Source: Chlorobaculum sp. MV4-Y (GTDB lineage: Bacteria; Bacteroidota; Chlorobiia; Chlorobiales; Chlorobiaceae). From it: DNA of 64,000 bases. Positions within the stretch are counted from its first letter, which is position 1. Each line of letters begins with the position of its first letter. Shown in pieces: positions 21,628 to 33,073 of the stretch. The stretch covers positions 312,323-376,322 of the forward strand of contig NZ_CP104202.1 of NCBI RefSeq assembly GCF_025244685.1, given 5' to 3'. The translations under genes and the position numbers were made by a program. Below the pieces are notes generated by a model. That model was not told where the DNA came from. It ran no database searches and saw nothing but the letters and a program-made list of their open reading frames with translations.

Positions 21628-22785
21628 ATGACCAGAACGATGAACAAACGAATCAGAATCGGATTTATCGGTAGCGGCTGGGCGCAGGTGGCGCAGGCCC
21701 CGGCCTTTTCGCTGATGGAAGATGTGGTGCTGGCGGCGGTCGCCAGTCCGACCGAACGTCGCCGCCAGAAGTTCATGGATCGTTTCGGCATTCCGAACGG
21801 GTACGCCGACTGGCGCGAGATGCTCGACGAGTGCCCGCTCGACCTGGTGTGCGTCACCACGCCGACCTGGCTGCACGAGCCGATGGTGACTGGCGTGCTG
21901 GAAAAAAGTGTCGGTGTGCTGTGCGAAAAGCCCTTTGCCCTGACCGTCGAGGAGGCCGAACGAATGAACGCGCTCGCGTCGAAATCTCCCGGTATCTCGT
22001 TGATCGATCACCAGTTGAGGTTCCATCCATCGCTCAGGAGCATGAAGCAGATGATCGACAGCGGCGAGATCGGCAAGGTGTATGAGGTGCGTGCCGTAGT
22101 GAATCTCGCCTCGCGCAACCGGCACGACCTTCCGTGGTCGTGGTGGAGCGACGCATCGCGGGGCGGCGGCGCGCTTCGGGCGCTCGGTTCGCACCTGATC
22201 GACCTGAACCGCTTTCTTGTCGGCGAAATCTCCGAAGTGTGCTGCAATCTCTCGACCTCGATTCCGCAGCGCCCCGACGCCTCGAGGCCCGGCAGGAGCC
22301 TGCCGGTTACCTCGGATGACAGCTTCGCCATGTTCATGAGGTTCGGTCCCTCGTCGGTGGCCCTCGGTGCGTCGTCGCTCATGCATGTGACCACCGTCGG
22401 CTCCTACACCTGGTTCTCGCTCGAAGTGGTCGGCAGCCTGAAAACGATCCGGCTGGACGGCGCGGGTCGTCTCTGGGAGATCGTCAACGGTGAGGTCAAG
22501 GGCGGTCGCAGCCTCATCGACGCGCCGCGCTGGAAGCAGTTGGAGCCGATGCTGCCGTGGGACGAGCTCGTGCTTCAGGAGAAAATCAAACTCTCATCGC
22601 TCGCCGTGCACGGCATTTTCGCCGTTGGATTTGCTTTCCTTGCACATCGCATCGTCAAGGCGTTGAAGAGTGGTGACCCGGTTATCCTGCAGGACGCCGC
22701 AAGCTTCCGCGACGGCCTTGCCATCCAGAAGGTGATGCAGGCCGGGCTCGACTCTGATCGTGAGAAGCGCTGGGTGAAGGTTTAA
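21628..22785 (+). CDS. Gfo/Idh/MocA family oxidoreductase
   Basis: A 385-residue NAD(P)-dependent oxidoreductase. The N-terminal Rossmann fold opens [19 protein letters not shown], and [17 protein letters not shown] is the strongly conserved E-K-P motif with the catalytic lysine. [15 protein letters not shown] is the late family motif. The C-terminal beta-sheet domain binds the substrate, probably a sugar or cyclitol, which cannot be assigned. ATG 21628 sits in the tail of the hemN terminator; ATG 21640 (MNKRIRIGF) is an alternative start. It appears monocistronic. Confidence 0.85.
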   Translation: MTRTMNKRIRIGFIGSGWAQVAQAPAFSLMEDVVLAAVASPTERRRQKFMDRFGIPNGYADWREMLDECPLDLVCVTTPTWLHEPMVTGVLEKSVGVLCEKPFALTVEEAERMNALASKSPGISLIDHQLRFHPSLRSMKQMIDSGEIGKVYEVRAVVNLASRNRHDLPWSWWSDASRGGGALRALGSHLIDLNRFLVGEISEVCCNLSTSIPQRPDASRPGRSLPVTSDDSFAMFMRFGPSSVALGASSLMHVTTVGSYTWFSLEVVGSLKTIRLDGAGRLWEIVNGEVKGGRSLIDAPRWKQLEPMLPWDELVLQEKIKLSSLAVHGIFAVGFAFLAHRIVKALKSGDPVILQDAASFRDGLAIQKVMQAGLDSDREKRWVKV

Positions 22786-22786
22786 T

Positions 22787-22845
22787 GGATAATGGATAGT
22801 TGACAATTGATAATGTAGGGGCAGACCTGCGTGTTTGCCCTGATC
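22787..22845. repeat. Intergenic inverted-repeat element upstream of the SMR gene
   Basis: The motif aatggataatgg is followed by gtaggggcagacctgcgtgtttgccc, in which gggcagac (22819-22826) pairs with gtttgccc (22833-22840). It has the look of a dispersed intergenic repeat. A related attatccatgttgtcc segment lies downstream of the next gene near 23265-23285. Only one copy is seen in the window, so this is tentative. Confidence 0.35.
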
Positions 22846-22877
22846 GACCGATCCTTTAATCGCTTGAAAAAGGTGTT

Positions 22878-23198
22878 ATGGCGTGGTTAATGTTGTTTGT
22901 CGCCGGGTTGTTTGAGTGCGTCTGGGCGGTGGGGCTGAAATATTCCGAGGGCTTCACCAAACCAGTGCCGTCGGCGTTGACCATCGCGGCGATGCTGGTG
23001 AGCTTCTGGCTGCTCTCCGTGGCGATGAAAACCGTGCCGGTCGGCACAGCCTACGCCGTCTGGACTGGCATCGGCGCGGCGGGTGTTGCTGTGGCCGGGA
23101 TACTGCTTTTCAACGAACCGCGCGATCTGGCGCGAGTTTTCTGCATTTTTCTGATCATCGCCGGAGTGGCCGGCCTGCGGGTGTTGGCGGGGAAGTGA
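22878..23198 (+). CDS. Small multidrug resistance transporter, Gdx/SugE type
   Basis: A 106-residue four-helix membrane protein. It has the SMR essential glutamate at position 13 ([15 protein letters not shown]) and the [14 protein letters not shown] signature in helix 3. The W-A-V-G-L-K-Y form around the glutamate and the K-T-V-P-V-G-T-A-Y loop resemble SugE/Gdx proteins rather than EmrE. Characterised Gdx proteins export guanidinium with proton antiport as antiparallel dimers. No guanidine riboswitch is recognisable in the short upstream region. The gene sits alone between the oxidoreductase and a convergent ABC-F gene, flanked by repeat-like DNA. Confidence 0.88.
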   Translation: MAWLMLFVAGLFECVWAVGLKYSEGFTKPVPSALTIAAMLVSFWLLSVAMKTVPVGTAYAVWTGIGAAGVAVAGILLFNEPRDLARVFCIFLIIAGVAGLRVLAGK

Positions 23199-23292
23199 GC
23201 GACGGCTCTGGCTGTCGAGGCGGACGGAATGGACTTTGTTCGCCTAATGACCAAGTTCGTCCTGGATTATCCATGTTGTCCATTTTTCTCCA

Positions 23293-25248
23293 TTACCCTG
23301 CTTCTTCCTCCCAGCACTGGTAGAGCACATCCAGCTCTTTGCACAGCTCTTCGTACTCTGCGGTGGCTTTGCGCGTCTCTTCTGCGGATTGTTCGTAGAA
23401 TACGGGTTGGGCCATCATATCCTCGTGCTGTTTTTTTGACTCCTCCAGCCGCTGAATCTCCTTTTCGATTGCCGCGATCTTTTTGCTGTTCGCTTTGGGC
23501 GCGGCTGGTTTTTTCTCGACAGGTTTCGCCGTAGCGGCTTTGCGTGCAGCTTCTTCTTTCGCCTGGGTTTCAGCCTGCTGTTTCTTCTCCTCTTCCCACG
23601 CTTTTTCCGCTTTTTCGAGGTATTCGGCATAGGTGCCGAGATAGACCTGAACGGAGCCGTTTTTGATTTCGAACACCTTGTTGACGAGGCTGTCGAGGAA
23701 GTAGCGATCGTGCGAGACGATGAGGAGCGTGCCGTCGTAGTTTTCGAGCGAGTCGATCAGCATCTCCTTGGAGCGCATGTCGAGGTGGTTGGTCGGCTCA
23801 TCCATGATGAGCAGGTTCGAGGCCTGGAGCAGAATCTTGGCCAGCGCCACCCTCGACTTTTCGCCTCCTGAAAGCACGGCGGTCTTCTTCTCCACCGCGT
23901 CGCCGCTGAAGAGGAAGCAGCCCAGAATGTCGCGCACGCGGCGTTGCGCCTCGGAGGTCGGGGCGGCGTCCATCATCTCCTGAAGGACGCTCTTTTCCGG
24001 CGCGAGATTGTCGGTCTGGTGCTGCGCGAAGTAGTTCATGCTGACGTGGTGGCCGGTCTGGCGCTTGCCCTCGAAGTCGATCTCGTCGGCAAGAATCCGG
24101 CAAAACGTCGTTTTGCCCGCGCCGTTCGAGCCGACGATGGCGATGCGGTCGCCGCGCATGATTTCGAGGTCGATGTCTTTGAGCACGGTTTTGGTCGTGC
24201 CGTCTGGCAGCGTGAACGACTTCGAGACGCCCTCCAGCCGCAGCACTTCGCGGCCCGATGGTCTGGCCTTCGGGAAGGAGAATGAAATCTGCGACAGATC
24301 CTCCTCCGGCGCCTGCAACTCCTCTTCGAGCTTCTGCATCTGGCGCAACCGGCTCTGCGCCTGCCGCGCCTTGGTGGCCTTGTAGCGGAAGCGATCGACG
24401 AATGACTTCAGGTCGGCCATTTTTTTGAGGTCGTTCTCGTAGCGCGACATCATGAGTGTGTAGCGCTCGGCCTTCTCTTTTTCGTAAAAGCTGTAGTTTC
24501 CCTTGTACTCGGTGATTTCGTTGAAGGCGATTTCGAGCGTTTTGGTGGTAAGCTTGTCGAGAAAGAAGCGGTCGTGCGAGACGATCAGGTAGCTGTGCTC
24601 GTAGTTCAGCAGGTACTGTTCGAGCCAGCGGAGTGAGTCGATGTCGAGGTGGTTGGTCGGCTCGTCGAGCAGGAGCAGCGTCGGGTTCTGCAAGAGCAAA
24701 CGGGCGATGAGCAGGCGCATCTGCCAGCCGCCGGAGAACTCCTTGACCTTTTTGTAGAAATCTGCCCCGCTGAAGCCGAGGCCCGACAAAATCTTCTCGG
24801 CATCGGACTGCATCCGGTAGCCGCCGAGCCGCTCGAAGTCGTGCGAGGCGTCGCTGAATCGTTCGATCAGCTTGTGGTACTCGTCGCTCGCGTGATCCTG
24901 ATCGGGAAGGGCGAGCTCGTGCTCCATGCGCGAAATCCTTTCAGAAAGTTCATGCAGCGTTTTGTTAGCTTCGAGAGCGTACTGGAGCGCGGTTTTGTCG
25001 AGGTCGCCCTCGAAGGAAATCTCCTGCGGAAGGTAGCCGATGGTGGTGGTCGCGGACTTCATGATCTGCCCGTCGCTCTGGGGGCCGTCCTCCTTGAGTT
25101 GGCCGCTGAGCAGGCGCAAGAGCGTGGATTTGCCGGTGCCGTTCAGGCCGACCAACGAGGCGCGATCCTTGTCGCCGATCCGGAATGAGGTGTCGCGCAG
25201 GAGCACTTTGGTGCCTGCCGAAAGAGAGAGATTTCGTGCTTCGAGCAT
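23293..25248 (-). CDS. ABC-F family ATPase
   Basis: A 651-residue soluble protein with two ABC cassettes and no membrane segments. The first Walker A is [11 protein letters not shown] and its signature is [16 protein letters not shown]. The second is [10 protein letters not shown] with signature [16 protein letters not shown]. Both are followed by DEPTNHLD. A charged linker separates the cassettes, and the C-terminal ~100 residues form a Lys/Glu/Ala-rich coiled coil. This matches the Uup/YdiF/EttA-type ABC-F proteins that act on the ribosome in translation or antibiotic protection. The exact subgroup cannot be fixed. It is probably monocistronic. Confidence 0.9.
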   Translation of the reverse strand: MLEARNLSLSAGTKVLLRDTSFRIGDKDRASLVGLNGTGKSTLLRLLSGQLKEDGPQSDGQIMKSATTTIGYLPQEISFEGDLDKTALQYALEANKTLHELSERISRMEHELALPDQDHASDEYHKLIERFSDASHDFERLGGYRMQSDAEKILSGLGFSGADFYKKVKEFSGGWQMRLLIARLLLQNPTLLLLDEPTNHLDIDSLRWLEQYLLNYEHSYLIVSHDRFFLDKLTTKTLEIAFNEITEYKGNYSFYEKEKAERYTLMMSRYENDLKKMADLKSFVDRFRYKATKARQAQSRLRQMQKLEEELQAPEEDLSQISFSFPKARPSGREVLRLEGVSKSFTLPDGTTKTVLKDIDLEIMRGDRIAIVGSNGAGKTTFCRILADEIDFEGKRQTGHHVSMNYFAQHQTDNLAPEKSVLQEMMDAAPTSEAQRRVRDILGCFLFSGDAVEKKTAVLSGGEKSRVALAKILLQASNLLIMDEPTNHLDMRSKEMLIDSLENYDGTLLIVSHDRYFLDSLVNKVFEIKNGSVQVYLGTYAEYLEKAEKAWEEEKKQQAETQAKEEAARKAATAKPVEKKPAAPKANSKKIAAIEKEIQRLEESKKQHEDMMAQPVFYEQSAEETRKATAEYEELCKELDVLYQCWEEEAG

Positions 25249-25430
25249 GGTGGAGTCGCTGTTTCAGGTTTGGTGTGAAGATACGATATTTCGTTAAAGC
25301 GCCATGCGGCATCTGGTTTCAAGTCGAAAAGCCCGGCATCGGGAATTTCCGCTCGAAGCGCCGGAAACAGGGGGCTGAGACGTCAAACCCGTGAGCCATT
25401 ATCAACTTTTTCTATAATCACATCCGGATT

Positions 25431-26705
25431 ATGAGACTACTCAGGTCAGCTTTGTTTGTTGCTCTTTTGCCGCTTTTCGCCTGCCTGCCGCAAGCCTCAG
25501 CCGCGACGGCGGCAACGCTCGACTGGGCGCAGTGCCTTGCCGAAGCGGCCACCCATCATCCCGATCTGCGCTCGGCGGCGGAAAGCGTCCGGCAGTCCGA
25601 GGAGCAGCGAAATATTGTCAAGGGCGGAATGCTTCCCGCCGTCGGCGCGTCGGCGGGCGGCGAGCGTTCGGGCTCGAGTGCCGCGGCTCCGGTTGGGGCG
25701 TGGTCGTACAGCGTCAACGCCAGCCAGTTGCTCTACGACGGCGCGAAAACCTCCAGCGAGGTAAGCTCCGCCAGCGAAACGGTCAAGGCGTCGAGGTACA
25801 ATGAAAGCGAGGTTTCAGTCGCCACGCGCCACGCCTTGCGCACGGCGTTCGTGCAGCTTCTGACCGCACAGAAGCAGGTGGCGCTCGCCCAGGAGATCAT
25901 GACGAAAAGAAAGCAGAATCTGCGGTTGATCGCTCTGCTCTACAAGTCGGGCACGGAGAATATCGGCTCGCTCAGCAAGGCGCAGGCCGATCTTGCCGAG
26001 GCGGAGTACGAAGTTGCTCAGTCGAAACGTGGCCTCGAACTGGCACAGGTGGTGCTGGCGACGCAGCTTGGCCGCTCGTCTTCCGGTGCGCTTCGCGTGA
26101 CCGGCAAGTTCACGGCGAACGAGAACACCCGCCAGTTGCCTGATTTCGACCGCATCGCGAAGGAGAGTCCATCCTATCTCAATCTCACCGCGCAAAAGAG
26201 TGCTGCCGGATACAGCTTGCAGGCGGCCCGGAGCGCGTTCATGCCGTCGGTTTACCTGAGCGCCGGCTTCGGCAACAGCGCATTCCGGCAGCTTCCGCCC
26301 GACCGCACCGACTGGCAGGCGGGCATCGATGTGTCGGTGCCCATCTACGCGGGCGGTGCGGGACGGGCGGGCGTCGCCAAAGCGCGGGCGGTGGTCAATC
26401 AGCTCTCCGCCGACGAGGAGAGCCTCTATCTTTCGCTCAAGCGAAATCTCGCGCAGGCGTGGAAGAATTTTATCGATGCCTCGGGCAATGTGGATGTCCA
26501 GAAAAAATATCTCGCCGCCGCCTCCGAGCGGGCGCGGATCGCCGATGCGCAGTACTCGGCGGGTCTGATTTCGTTTAACGACTGGACGATTATCGAAGAC
26601 AATCTCGTCAGCGCGAAAAAATCATATCTCAATGCCCAGTCCAATTTGCTGATCGCCGAGGCGGACTGGGTTCAGGCAAAAGGAGGTACTCTTGAAAGCA
26701 GGTAA
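25431..26705 (+). CDS. TolC-family outer membrane efflux protein
   Basis: A 424-residue protein with an N-terminal signal peptide (cleavage near PQASAA, residue 25). Two long helical OEP repeats follow: the first contains ESVRQSEEQRNIVKGGMLP and SASQLLYDGAKTSSEV-like sequence. The second contains DVSVPIYAGGAGRAGVAKARA. These are the barrel and alpha-helical tunnel of TolC-type trimers. It is the first gene of a three-gene operon: the adaptor starts 14 bp before its stop codon, and the MacB-like pump follows. The system should span both membranes and export a substrate that the sequence does not identify. Confidence 0.88.
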   Translation: MRLLRSALFVALLPLFACLPQASAATAATLDWAQCLAEAATHHPDLRSAAESVRQSEEQRNIVKGGMLPAVGASAGGERSGSSAAAPVGAWSYSVNASQLLYDGAKTSSEVSSASETVKASRYNESEVSVATRHALRTAFVQLLTAQKQVALAQEIMTKRKQNLRLIALLYKSGTENIGSLSKAQADLAEAEYEVAQSKRGLELAQVVLATQLGRSSSGALRVTGKFTANENTRQLPDFDRIAKESPSYLNLTAQKSAAGYSLQAARSAFMPSVYLSAGFGNSAFRQLPPDRTDWQAGIDVSVPIYAGGAGRAGVAKARAVVNQLSADEESLYLSLKRNLAQAWKNFIDASGNVDVQKKYLAAASERARIADAQYSAGLISFNDWTIIEDNLVSAKKSYLNAQSNLLIAEADWVQAKGGTLESR

Positions 26706-27678
26706 ACCGCAACTCATCTGGGGAGCGGTGGCCGTCGTCATCGCTCTGGTCGCCGGTTATGTTGTGTACAGAACGGCGTTTGTCGGCAAGCCGAAAGTTT
26801 CGTATCGCGAGTACCGCCCGACGGTCGGCGCGATCCGCCAGATGGTTTCGACCACGGCCACCATCAGGCCGCAGAACCGGCTCGAAATCAAGTCGCCCGT
26901 GAGCGGACGCATCGACAAAATTCTCGTCAAAGAGGGGGATTTCGTAAAGAAAGGGCAGGTGCTCGCGCTCGTCAGTTCCACCGAACGCGCGGCGCTGCTC
27001 GACGCGGCCACGCAGAAGGGGCAGAGCGAAATCGATTACTGGAACAAGGTCTATAACCAGACCGTGCTGATTTCGCCCATCGACGGGCAGGTGATCGTCA
27101 GCAGCCTCAATCCGGGCCAGACCATCACCACGAGCGACGCCGTGATGGTGCTCTCCGACCGGCTGATCGTGCAGGCCGACGTTGACGAAACCGACATCGG
27201 CAGCGTGAAAGTCGGCCAGAAGGCGCAGATCAGCCTCGACGCCTATCCCGACATCCACGTCGAAGGGGTCGTGGATCATATCTATTACGAGTCCACCCTG
27301 GTGAACAACGTCAATATTTACCACGTTGACATCGCACCCGTGAAGGTGCCCGAGGTGTTCCGGTCGGGCATGAGCGCCAATATCGACATTATCGTCAACG
27401 AGAAAGAGAACGTGCTCACGCTTCCGCTCGCGGCTGTCAAGAGCCAGAACGGGCGGTCGTTCGTGCTGATGCGGGCGGCGGCTCCCGATTCTGTCCGGAA
27501 AGTACCGGTGCAACTCGGCTTGCAGGACGACAGCAACGTCGAGATCGAGAGCGGCCTGTCGGCATCGGATGTTGTTGTGGTCAGGGAGAATGCGTTTGTT
27601 CTGCCGAAGGATAACAATGGCGGCAGCAATCCATTCCTGCCCTCCCCGCCGCGTGACAAGCAGAAGAAGAGCCAATGA
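26692..27678 (+). CDS. Periplasmic adaptor (HlyD/MacA-like) of an ABC efflux pump
   Basis: A 328-residue membrane-fusion protein. TTG 26692 is chosen as start because a full aaaggagg lies 5 bases upstream inside the end of the outer membrane gene. An N-terminal transmembrane helix (about residues 7-25) is followed by the lipoyl half-motif [21 protein letters not shown] and its partner [11 protein letters not shown] beta-barrel domain with [16 protein letters not shown] and a membrane-proximal domain follow. The helical hairpin between the lipoyl halves is very short (about 25 residues), unlike the long hairpin of E. coli MacA. Its end overlaps macB by 4 bp. Confidence 0.87.
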   Translation: MKAGKPQLIWGAVAVVIALVAGYVVYRTAFVGKPKVSYREYRPTVGAIRQMVSTTATIRPQNRLEIKSPVSGRIDKILVKEGDFVKKGQVLALVSSTERAALLDAATQKGQSEIDYWNKVYNQTVLISPIDGQVIVSSLNPGQTITTSDAVMVLSDRLIVQADVDETDIGSVKVGQKAQISLDAYPDIHVEGVVDHIYYESTLVNNVNIYHVDIAPVKVPEVFRSGMSANIDIIVNEKENVLTLPLAAVKSQNGRSFVLMRAAAPDSVRKVPVQLGLQDDSNVEIESGLSASDVVVVRENAFVLPKDNNGGSNPFLPSPPRDKQKKSQ

Positions 27679-29630
27679 TCGAAGTCGTTGACATCAGAAA
27701 AACCTACACCATCGGCGAGAGTCCGGTTCGAGCCCTGAATGGCGTGAGCCTGACCATCGAGCAGGGCGAGTTCGTGGCCATCATGGGGGCCTCCGGCTCG
27801 GGCAAGTCCACACTCATGCACATCCTCGGTCTGCTCGATGTGCCCGACAGCGGCCAGTATCGGCTCATGGGCAAGGAGGTCGGCAAGCTGAACGACGACG
27901 AGCTGGCGACGCTGCGCAACAATGTCGCAGGATTTGTCTTCCAGCAGTTCCACCTGCTCGGGCGCATGAGTACCATTGACAATGTGATGCTGCCCTGCAT
28001 CTACAGCGACGAGCGCGGCGATTTTCGCTCGGACGCGCTGAAGCGGCTCGAAATGGTCGGGCTTGGTCACCGCGCCGGTCATCGTCCGAGCCAGATGTCG
28101 GGCGGCGAGCAGCAGCGGGTGGCCATAGCCAGGGCGCTGATCCGCGATCCGATGCTCATCTTCGCCGATGAACCGACCGGTAACCTTGATACAAAGAATT
28201 CGCACGAGATCATGCGGATTCTCACCGACCTGCACAGGCAGGGCAAGACCATCGTCATGGTGACGCACGAGCCGGACATCGCCGAATATGCCGGGCGGGT
28301 GATTACCATGCAGGACGGGAAGATCATCGAAGACCGGAAAAAAGAGGACATGGAGTTCCGGCCCGAAGCGAAACAGGCGGTCATGAAGGTCGAGCACCAG
28401 CCGCTCTTCAAGCCATCTCGGATGCTTGGTTTCGTCTTGCAGGCGCTCCGGTCGATCACCTCCAACAAGATCAGGACGCTGCTTTCGGTGCTTGGTATTC
28501 TGGTGGGTGTCGCCTCGGTCATCGCGATGATGGCGCTCGGCACGGGGGCGAAGGCGTCGATGGAGGCGCGGCTCAAGTCGATGGGCTCGAACCTGCTCTC
28601 CATCCGGGGCGGTTCGGCCAAGATCATGGGAGCCGCGCAGGGATCGGGTACCTTCACGCGCTTCACTGCGCAGGATGCCGAGGCCATTGCGGAACTCAAG
28701 CCTCTGGTCAATTATGTCTCCGGCGATGTGACCGGTTCGGCCCAGATGGTCTATCTCGACAAAAACACGAACAGTACTGTTGAAGGTGTTGGGTACGATT
28801 ACGCCAAAATGCGTGATGCGACGCCCACCATCGGACGGTGGTTCACTCCCCAGGAGATTCAGTCGCGCCGCAAGGTGGCCATTGTCGGCACGACCGTGGT
28901 TTCGGAGCTGTTCGGCAACGAGGATCCTGTTGGCAAAACCATCAAGATCAACCGCATCAACTTCACGATTATCGGCGTCGCACCGCCGAAAGGTTTCGCC
29001 GGTCACCGCGACCAGGACGATGTGGTGCTCATCCCGGTGACGACCGCGATGTATCGGGTGCTTGGCAAGGACTACTTCGACAGCATCTACGTCGAGGTGT
29101 CGAGTGCGGAGAACATAGAGCCGGCCAAGCAGGCCATCGACGCACTCGTCCGCAAGAGGCACAAGATTCAGCCCGATGACGATGACTCCTTCAACATCCG
29201 TGACATGACGGAGTTCCAGCAGATGCTCAGCGCTACGACGCAGACCATGAGTATGCTGCTCGGCTCGATTGCGGCTATTTCGCTGGTGGTCGGTGGTATT
29301 GGCATCATGAACATCATGCTGGTCTCGGTGACTGAACGCACCAAAGAGATTGGCCTTCGCAAGGCCATCGGCGCGCGGAAAGGGGATATCATGCTTCAGT
29401 TTCTGATCGAATCGGTGGGCATGACGCTCACCGGCGGCATCATCGGTATCGTGGTTGGCGTCGGTGTTTCGGTGATGCTCTCGACCTTTGCCGGGTGGGC
29501 GGTGAAAACCTCGATGTTCTCGGTGGTGCTTGCCACAGGCTTTTCCGTGCTGATCGGTCTGTTTTTTGGCTTGTGGCCCGCCCGGAAAGCCGCCGCTCTC
29601 AAGCCAGTCGAGGCGTTGCGTTACGAGTGA
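27675..29630 (+). CDS. macB: MacB-type ABC transporter (ATPase-permease fusion)
   Basis: A 651-residue fusion. Residues 1-230 form an ABC ATPase with Walker [12 protein letters not shown], signature [16 protein letters not shown] and Walker [14 protein letters not shown] linker leads to a transmembrane helix near 270-295, then a large periplasmic domain (about 295-520). The C-terminal FtsX permease has three helices, including [29 protein letters not shown]. This is the MacB layout of a mechanotransmitting pump that drives substrate from the periplasm through a TolC-like channel. It is the last gene of the operon with the outer membrane and adaptor genes. Confidence 0.93.
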   Translation: MIEVVDIRKTYTIGESPVRALNGVSLTIEQGEFVAIMGASGSGKSTLMHILGLLDVPDSGQYRLMGKEVGKLNDDELATLRNNVAGFVFQQFHLLGRMSTIDNVMLPCIYSDERGDFRSDALKRLEMVGLGHRAGHRPSQMSGGEQQRVAIARALIRDPMLIFADEPTGNLDTKNSHEIMRILTDLHRQGKTIVMVTHEPDIAEYAGRVITMQDGKIIEDRKKEDMEFRPEAKQAVMKVEHQPLFKPSRMLGFVLQALRSITSNKIRTLLSVLGILVGVASVIAMMALGTGAKASMEARLKSMGSNLLSIRGGSAKIMGAAQGSGTFTRFTAQDAEAIAELKPLVNYVSGDVTGSAQMVYLDKNTNSTVEGVGYDYAKMRDATPTIGRWFTPQEIQSRRKVAIVGTTVVSELFGNEDPVGKTIKINRINFTIIGVAPPKGFAGHRDQDDVVLIPVTTAMYRVLGKDYFDSIYVEVSSAENIEPAKQAIDALVRKRHKIQPDDDDSFNIRDMTEFQQMLSATTQTMSMLLGSIAAISLVVGGIGIMNIMLVSVTERTKEIGLRKAIGARKGDIMLQFLIESVGMTLTGGIIGIVVGVGVSVMLSTFAGWAVKTSMFSVVLATGFSVLIGLFFGLWPARKAAALKPVEALRYE

Positions 29631-29922
29631 GGAGCGGCTGGATTCGACAGGGCAAAATTATTTTTGAAAAAAATAAAAAACGTGCAAGGAAGTTTGAGCA
29701 TCATCGTCTCAATAGTTGTAAGGGATGAGCTGAATGATACAATGAGTTTTTGTGTTGAATGTTTTTGAGTATGGTTGTGATGTGTTGTTCTTTGCGTGTT
29801 GAGTGACAGCAACGTTCCGGCTCTTCTTCGCCATGTTATGTGTTATAGTTGATTGTGATGTGTGAAGATGAATGTGTGAGTAAACGATGAATCGCGGAGA
29901 AGGACGGGTTGTTGCTGACGTA
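29631..29922. other. Gene-free, strand-asymmetric region after macB
   Basis: About 290 bp without a credible gene. The plus strand is rich in G and T and poor in C (for example 29695-29800). It leads into a terminator-like hairpin at 29923. It may be a long untranslated tail of the efflux operon or an uncharacterised small RNA. Confidence 0.4.
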
Positions 29923-29966
29923 GCCGGGCGATAGGCTGGTTGATCCTTTCGCCCAGCTTTTTTTTT
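29923..29966 (+). terminator. Terminator hairpin in the macB-sucC gap
   Basis: gccgggcga (29923-29931) pairs with tcgcccagc (29949-29957) with one mismatch, followed by nine T. It ends transcripts coming from macB or from the gene-free region. Confidence 0.65.
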
Positions 29967-30021
29967 GAAATTTGCAAGCGCGGCTTGCAAGAAACCTCAA
30001 TTTTTTCTCCTGTTAGTGGCA

Positions 30022-30073
30022 AAACGGAAAAGCCCGCCTCCATGAAGTTCTGTGGAGACGGGCTTTTCCGTTT
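30022..30073. terminator. Bidirectional terminator after sucC
   Basis: A long stem aaacggaaaagcccg with cctcca pairs with tggag and cgggcttttccgttt, leaving a small bulge. It lies between convergent macB and sucC. Confidence 0.8.
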
Positions 30074-30090
30074 GTATTCGTGTGCGGGAT

Positions 30091-31269
<1,179 letters not shown>

Positions 31270-31416
31270 AGCAAAAGTTCTATGGTTATGATAGAAAGAT
31301 TGCCGGACAAGACCGGCGTCAACGCGGAATGAAAAAGAGGTTTAAACCTTATGATAATAAAAAATCCCTTTTGCTGAAACCCCTGTGGAACCAAGCGCAG
31401 ATTTCTTTTGTCGCTC

Positions 31417-31875
31417 ATGCATGACCTGAATTACTGTATGGAACTGGCTATCCGGGAAGCCATCAAGGCTTATGAGAGCAAGGAGGTGCCGGTCGGTGCG
31501 GTGGTGCTCGATCCCAACGGCTCAGTCATTGGACGTGGTTACAACCAGGTGGAGACCCTTTCTGACGCCACTGCGCATGCCGAAATGATCGCCCTCACCT
31601 CGGCGATGGCCACACTCGACAGCAAATATCTCGAAGGATGCACGCTCGCCGTCACACTTGAGCCCTGTCCGATGTGTGCCGGAGCGATTGTGCTGTCGAA
31701 AATCGGTCGGGTGGTCTTCGGCGCGTGGGATCCCAAGATGGGTGCCGCAGGAACCGTGCTCAATATCACCGGCTGTCGAACCCTTAACCACCAGCCCGAA
31801 GTCTACGGCGGCATCATGGAGCGTAAAGCCGAAAGCTTGCTGCAGGATTTTTTCAGGGGGCTGAGGAGCAAATAA
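31417..31875 (+). CDS. tadA: tRNA-specific adenosine deaminase
   Basis: A 152-residue zinc deaminase. The motif ATAHAEMIAL has the zinc histidine and catalytic glutamate, and LEPCPMCAGAIV has the two zinc cysteines. MGAAGTVLNI and HQPEVYGGI are typical of TadA. It converts A34 of tRNA-Arg(ACG) to inosine, allowing reading of CGU, CGC and CGA codons. ATG 31417 (MHDLNY) is preferred over a TTG nine bases upstream. It is divergent from sucC and convergent with the DUF697-like gene. Not to be confused with the pilus ATPase also called TadA. Confidence 0.92.
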   Translation: MHDLNYCMELAIREAIKAYESKEVPVGAVVLDPNGSVIGRGYNQVETLSDATAHAEMIALTSAMATLDSKYLEGCTLAVTLEPCPMCAGAIVLSKIGRVVFGAWDPKMGAAGTVLNITGCRTLNHQPEVYGGIMERKAESLLQDFFRGLRSK

Positions 31876-31931
31876 AGGCTTCGAATTTGCGCAGCATGGA
31901 CGGGGCGGATGAATAAACCCGTTACGTCTCT

Positions 31932-32939
31932 CTACTCTTTTCCGCTTTCCATAATAATATGCTTGATCGAGCTGGCCAGGTGAGAGACGATGTCCTGCGC
32001 CACGCTGCTGCCCGATGTCGGTGCGGTGACGGTGTCGAGGCTTTCGATGCCCGCTTTCTTGACGGCGTTGCTGATCGTCACGGAGAGAATCGGGTTGCAC
32101 TCCTTGACGATCTCCTTGAGCATGAATGCCGCTTCAAACATGCTTTGCTGGATGATTTCATCTTTGTCTTCGAGCGAGAGCACCTGGCAGTGCTTCGAGG
32201 CGATGATGCCCGCGAGGCAGGTGAGGTAGGTGTTGGTTGCACCCGCAAGGAACAGGTTCAGGAAGAAGGGCGTCAGCAGGTTTCCGCCTGGCAAAAGCGA
32301 GGAGAGTGTGTTGCTGAACGAGCACTGGATGATCGGCTTGATATGCGCTGGAAGCTCCTCCTTGTTGAAATCCGACAGCGGCAGGCACTCGTAGACCGAC
32401 CTGAGCAGCCGCAGGAACTCTCTGATCGAGTGTTTGCGGTGGTATCTCGCGTAGATGTTCCAGACAAGCTTGATGTTGTTGACCAGCGATGTCGTTGTAC
32501 CGTAGGAGGTGTTCTGGGCGAAGGCTCCGATGAAGAAGTTTTTCGTGGCTACGGTTTTGGTTGTGTTGAGCGCATCGACCTCGTGGAGTTTGATATTGGC
32601 CTTGATCCAGCGCAGGTCGTGCTCCTCTTTGCCGCCGTCAGGATGGGCGTGATGCACGGCGAGCGATTTGCCCAGATACGCGATATACGGCTCGAAGTTG
32701 TTGCCTCCTACCCGGTCGGCCAGTGGAGGCACTTTTGGTGCGTTCCAGAGCTGCAGACCGGTGAAAAGCGTAACGGCGAAAAAGAGACCCCAAAGGGTAA
32801 GGAATGCATAGCCGGAGTAGGGGAGAAGGCCGTTCAGCACTACTGAAAGACTGTAGAGCTGGTTGACGGCGACAGCCGCCACGAGGAGAGTGATGAACGA
32901 GGCCAGAAGCCTCAACCAGGAAAGCAGTTGTTTCTTCAT
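31932..32939 (-). CDS. Membrane protein with DUF697-like domain
   Basis: A 335-residue protein with two N-terminal transmembrane helices (about residues 10-30 and 40-62), then a mostly helical soluble part. The block KNFFIGAFAQNTSYGTTTSL followed by KLVWNIYARYH resembles the DUF697 pattern (a hydrophobic helix, then a conserved short helix ending in Y). Glycine-rich hydrophobic stretches near 210-240 may be further membrane or amphipathic segments. The function of the family is unknown. It is convergent with tadA; the terminator of the next gene upstream lies 100 bp before its start. Confidence 0.55.
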   Translation of the reverse strand: MKKQLLSWLRLLASFITLLVAAVAVNQLYSLSVVLNGLLPYSGYAFLTLWGLFFAVTLFTGLQLWNAPKVPPLADRVGGNNFEPYIAYLGKSLAVHHAHPDGGKEEHDLRWIKANIKLHEVDALNTTKTVATKNFFIGAFAQNTSYGTTTSLVNNIKLVWNIYARYHRKHSIREFLRLLRSVYECLPLSDFNKEELPAHIKPIIQCSFSNTLSSLLPGGNLLTPFFLNLFLAGATNTYLTCLAGIIASKHCQVLSLEDKDEIIQQSMFEAAFMLKEIVKECNPILSVTISNAVKKAGIESLDTVTAPTSGSSVAQDIVSHLASSIKHIIMESGKE

Positions 32940-33043
32940 GCTGGCAGGAAGCTGGTTTCTGGCCGGAATGTGATTATGGAACAGACACCTGCGTCGCGCT
33001 TGTTCCTTTCCACCAAAGGTAAGCTATCTGAATGTTAGAGGCA

Positions 33044-33073
33044 AAAAACAGCCAGAGATCACGGCTGTTTTTC
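33044..33073 (-). terminator. Terminator of the nitronate-monooxygenase-like gene
   Basis: A 10-bp stem aaaaacagcc (33044-33053) with ggctgttttt (33063-33072) and a 9-base loop. On the minus strand it ends in a T run and overlaps the stop codon. Confidence 0.65.

Noticed and set aside
22786-22877. Guanidine riboswitch before the SMR exporter
   Set aside because: The gap is short and neither the paired ACGR hairpins nor a ykkC-type core is present.
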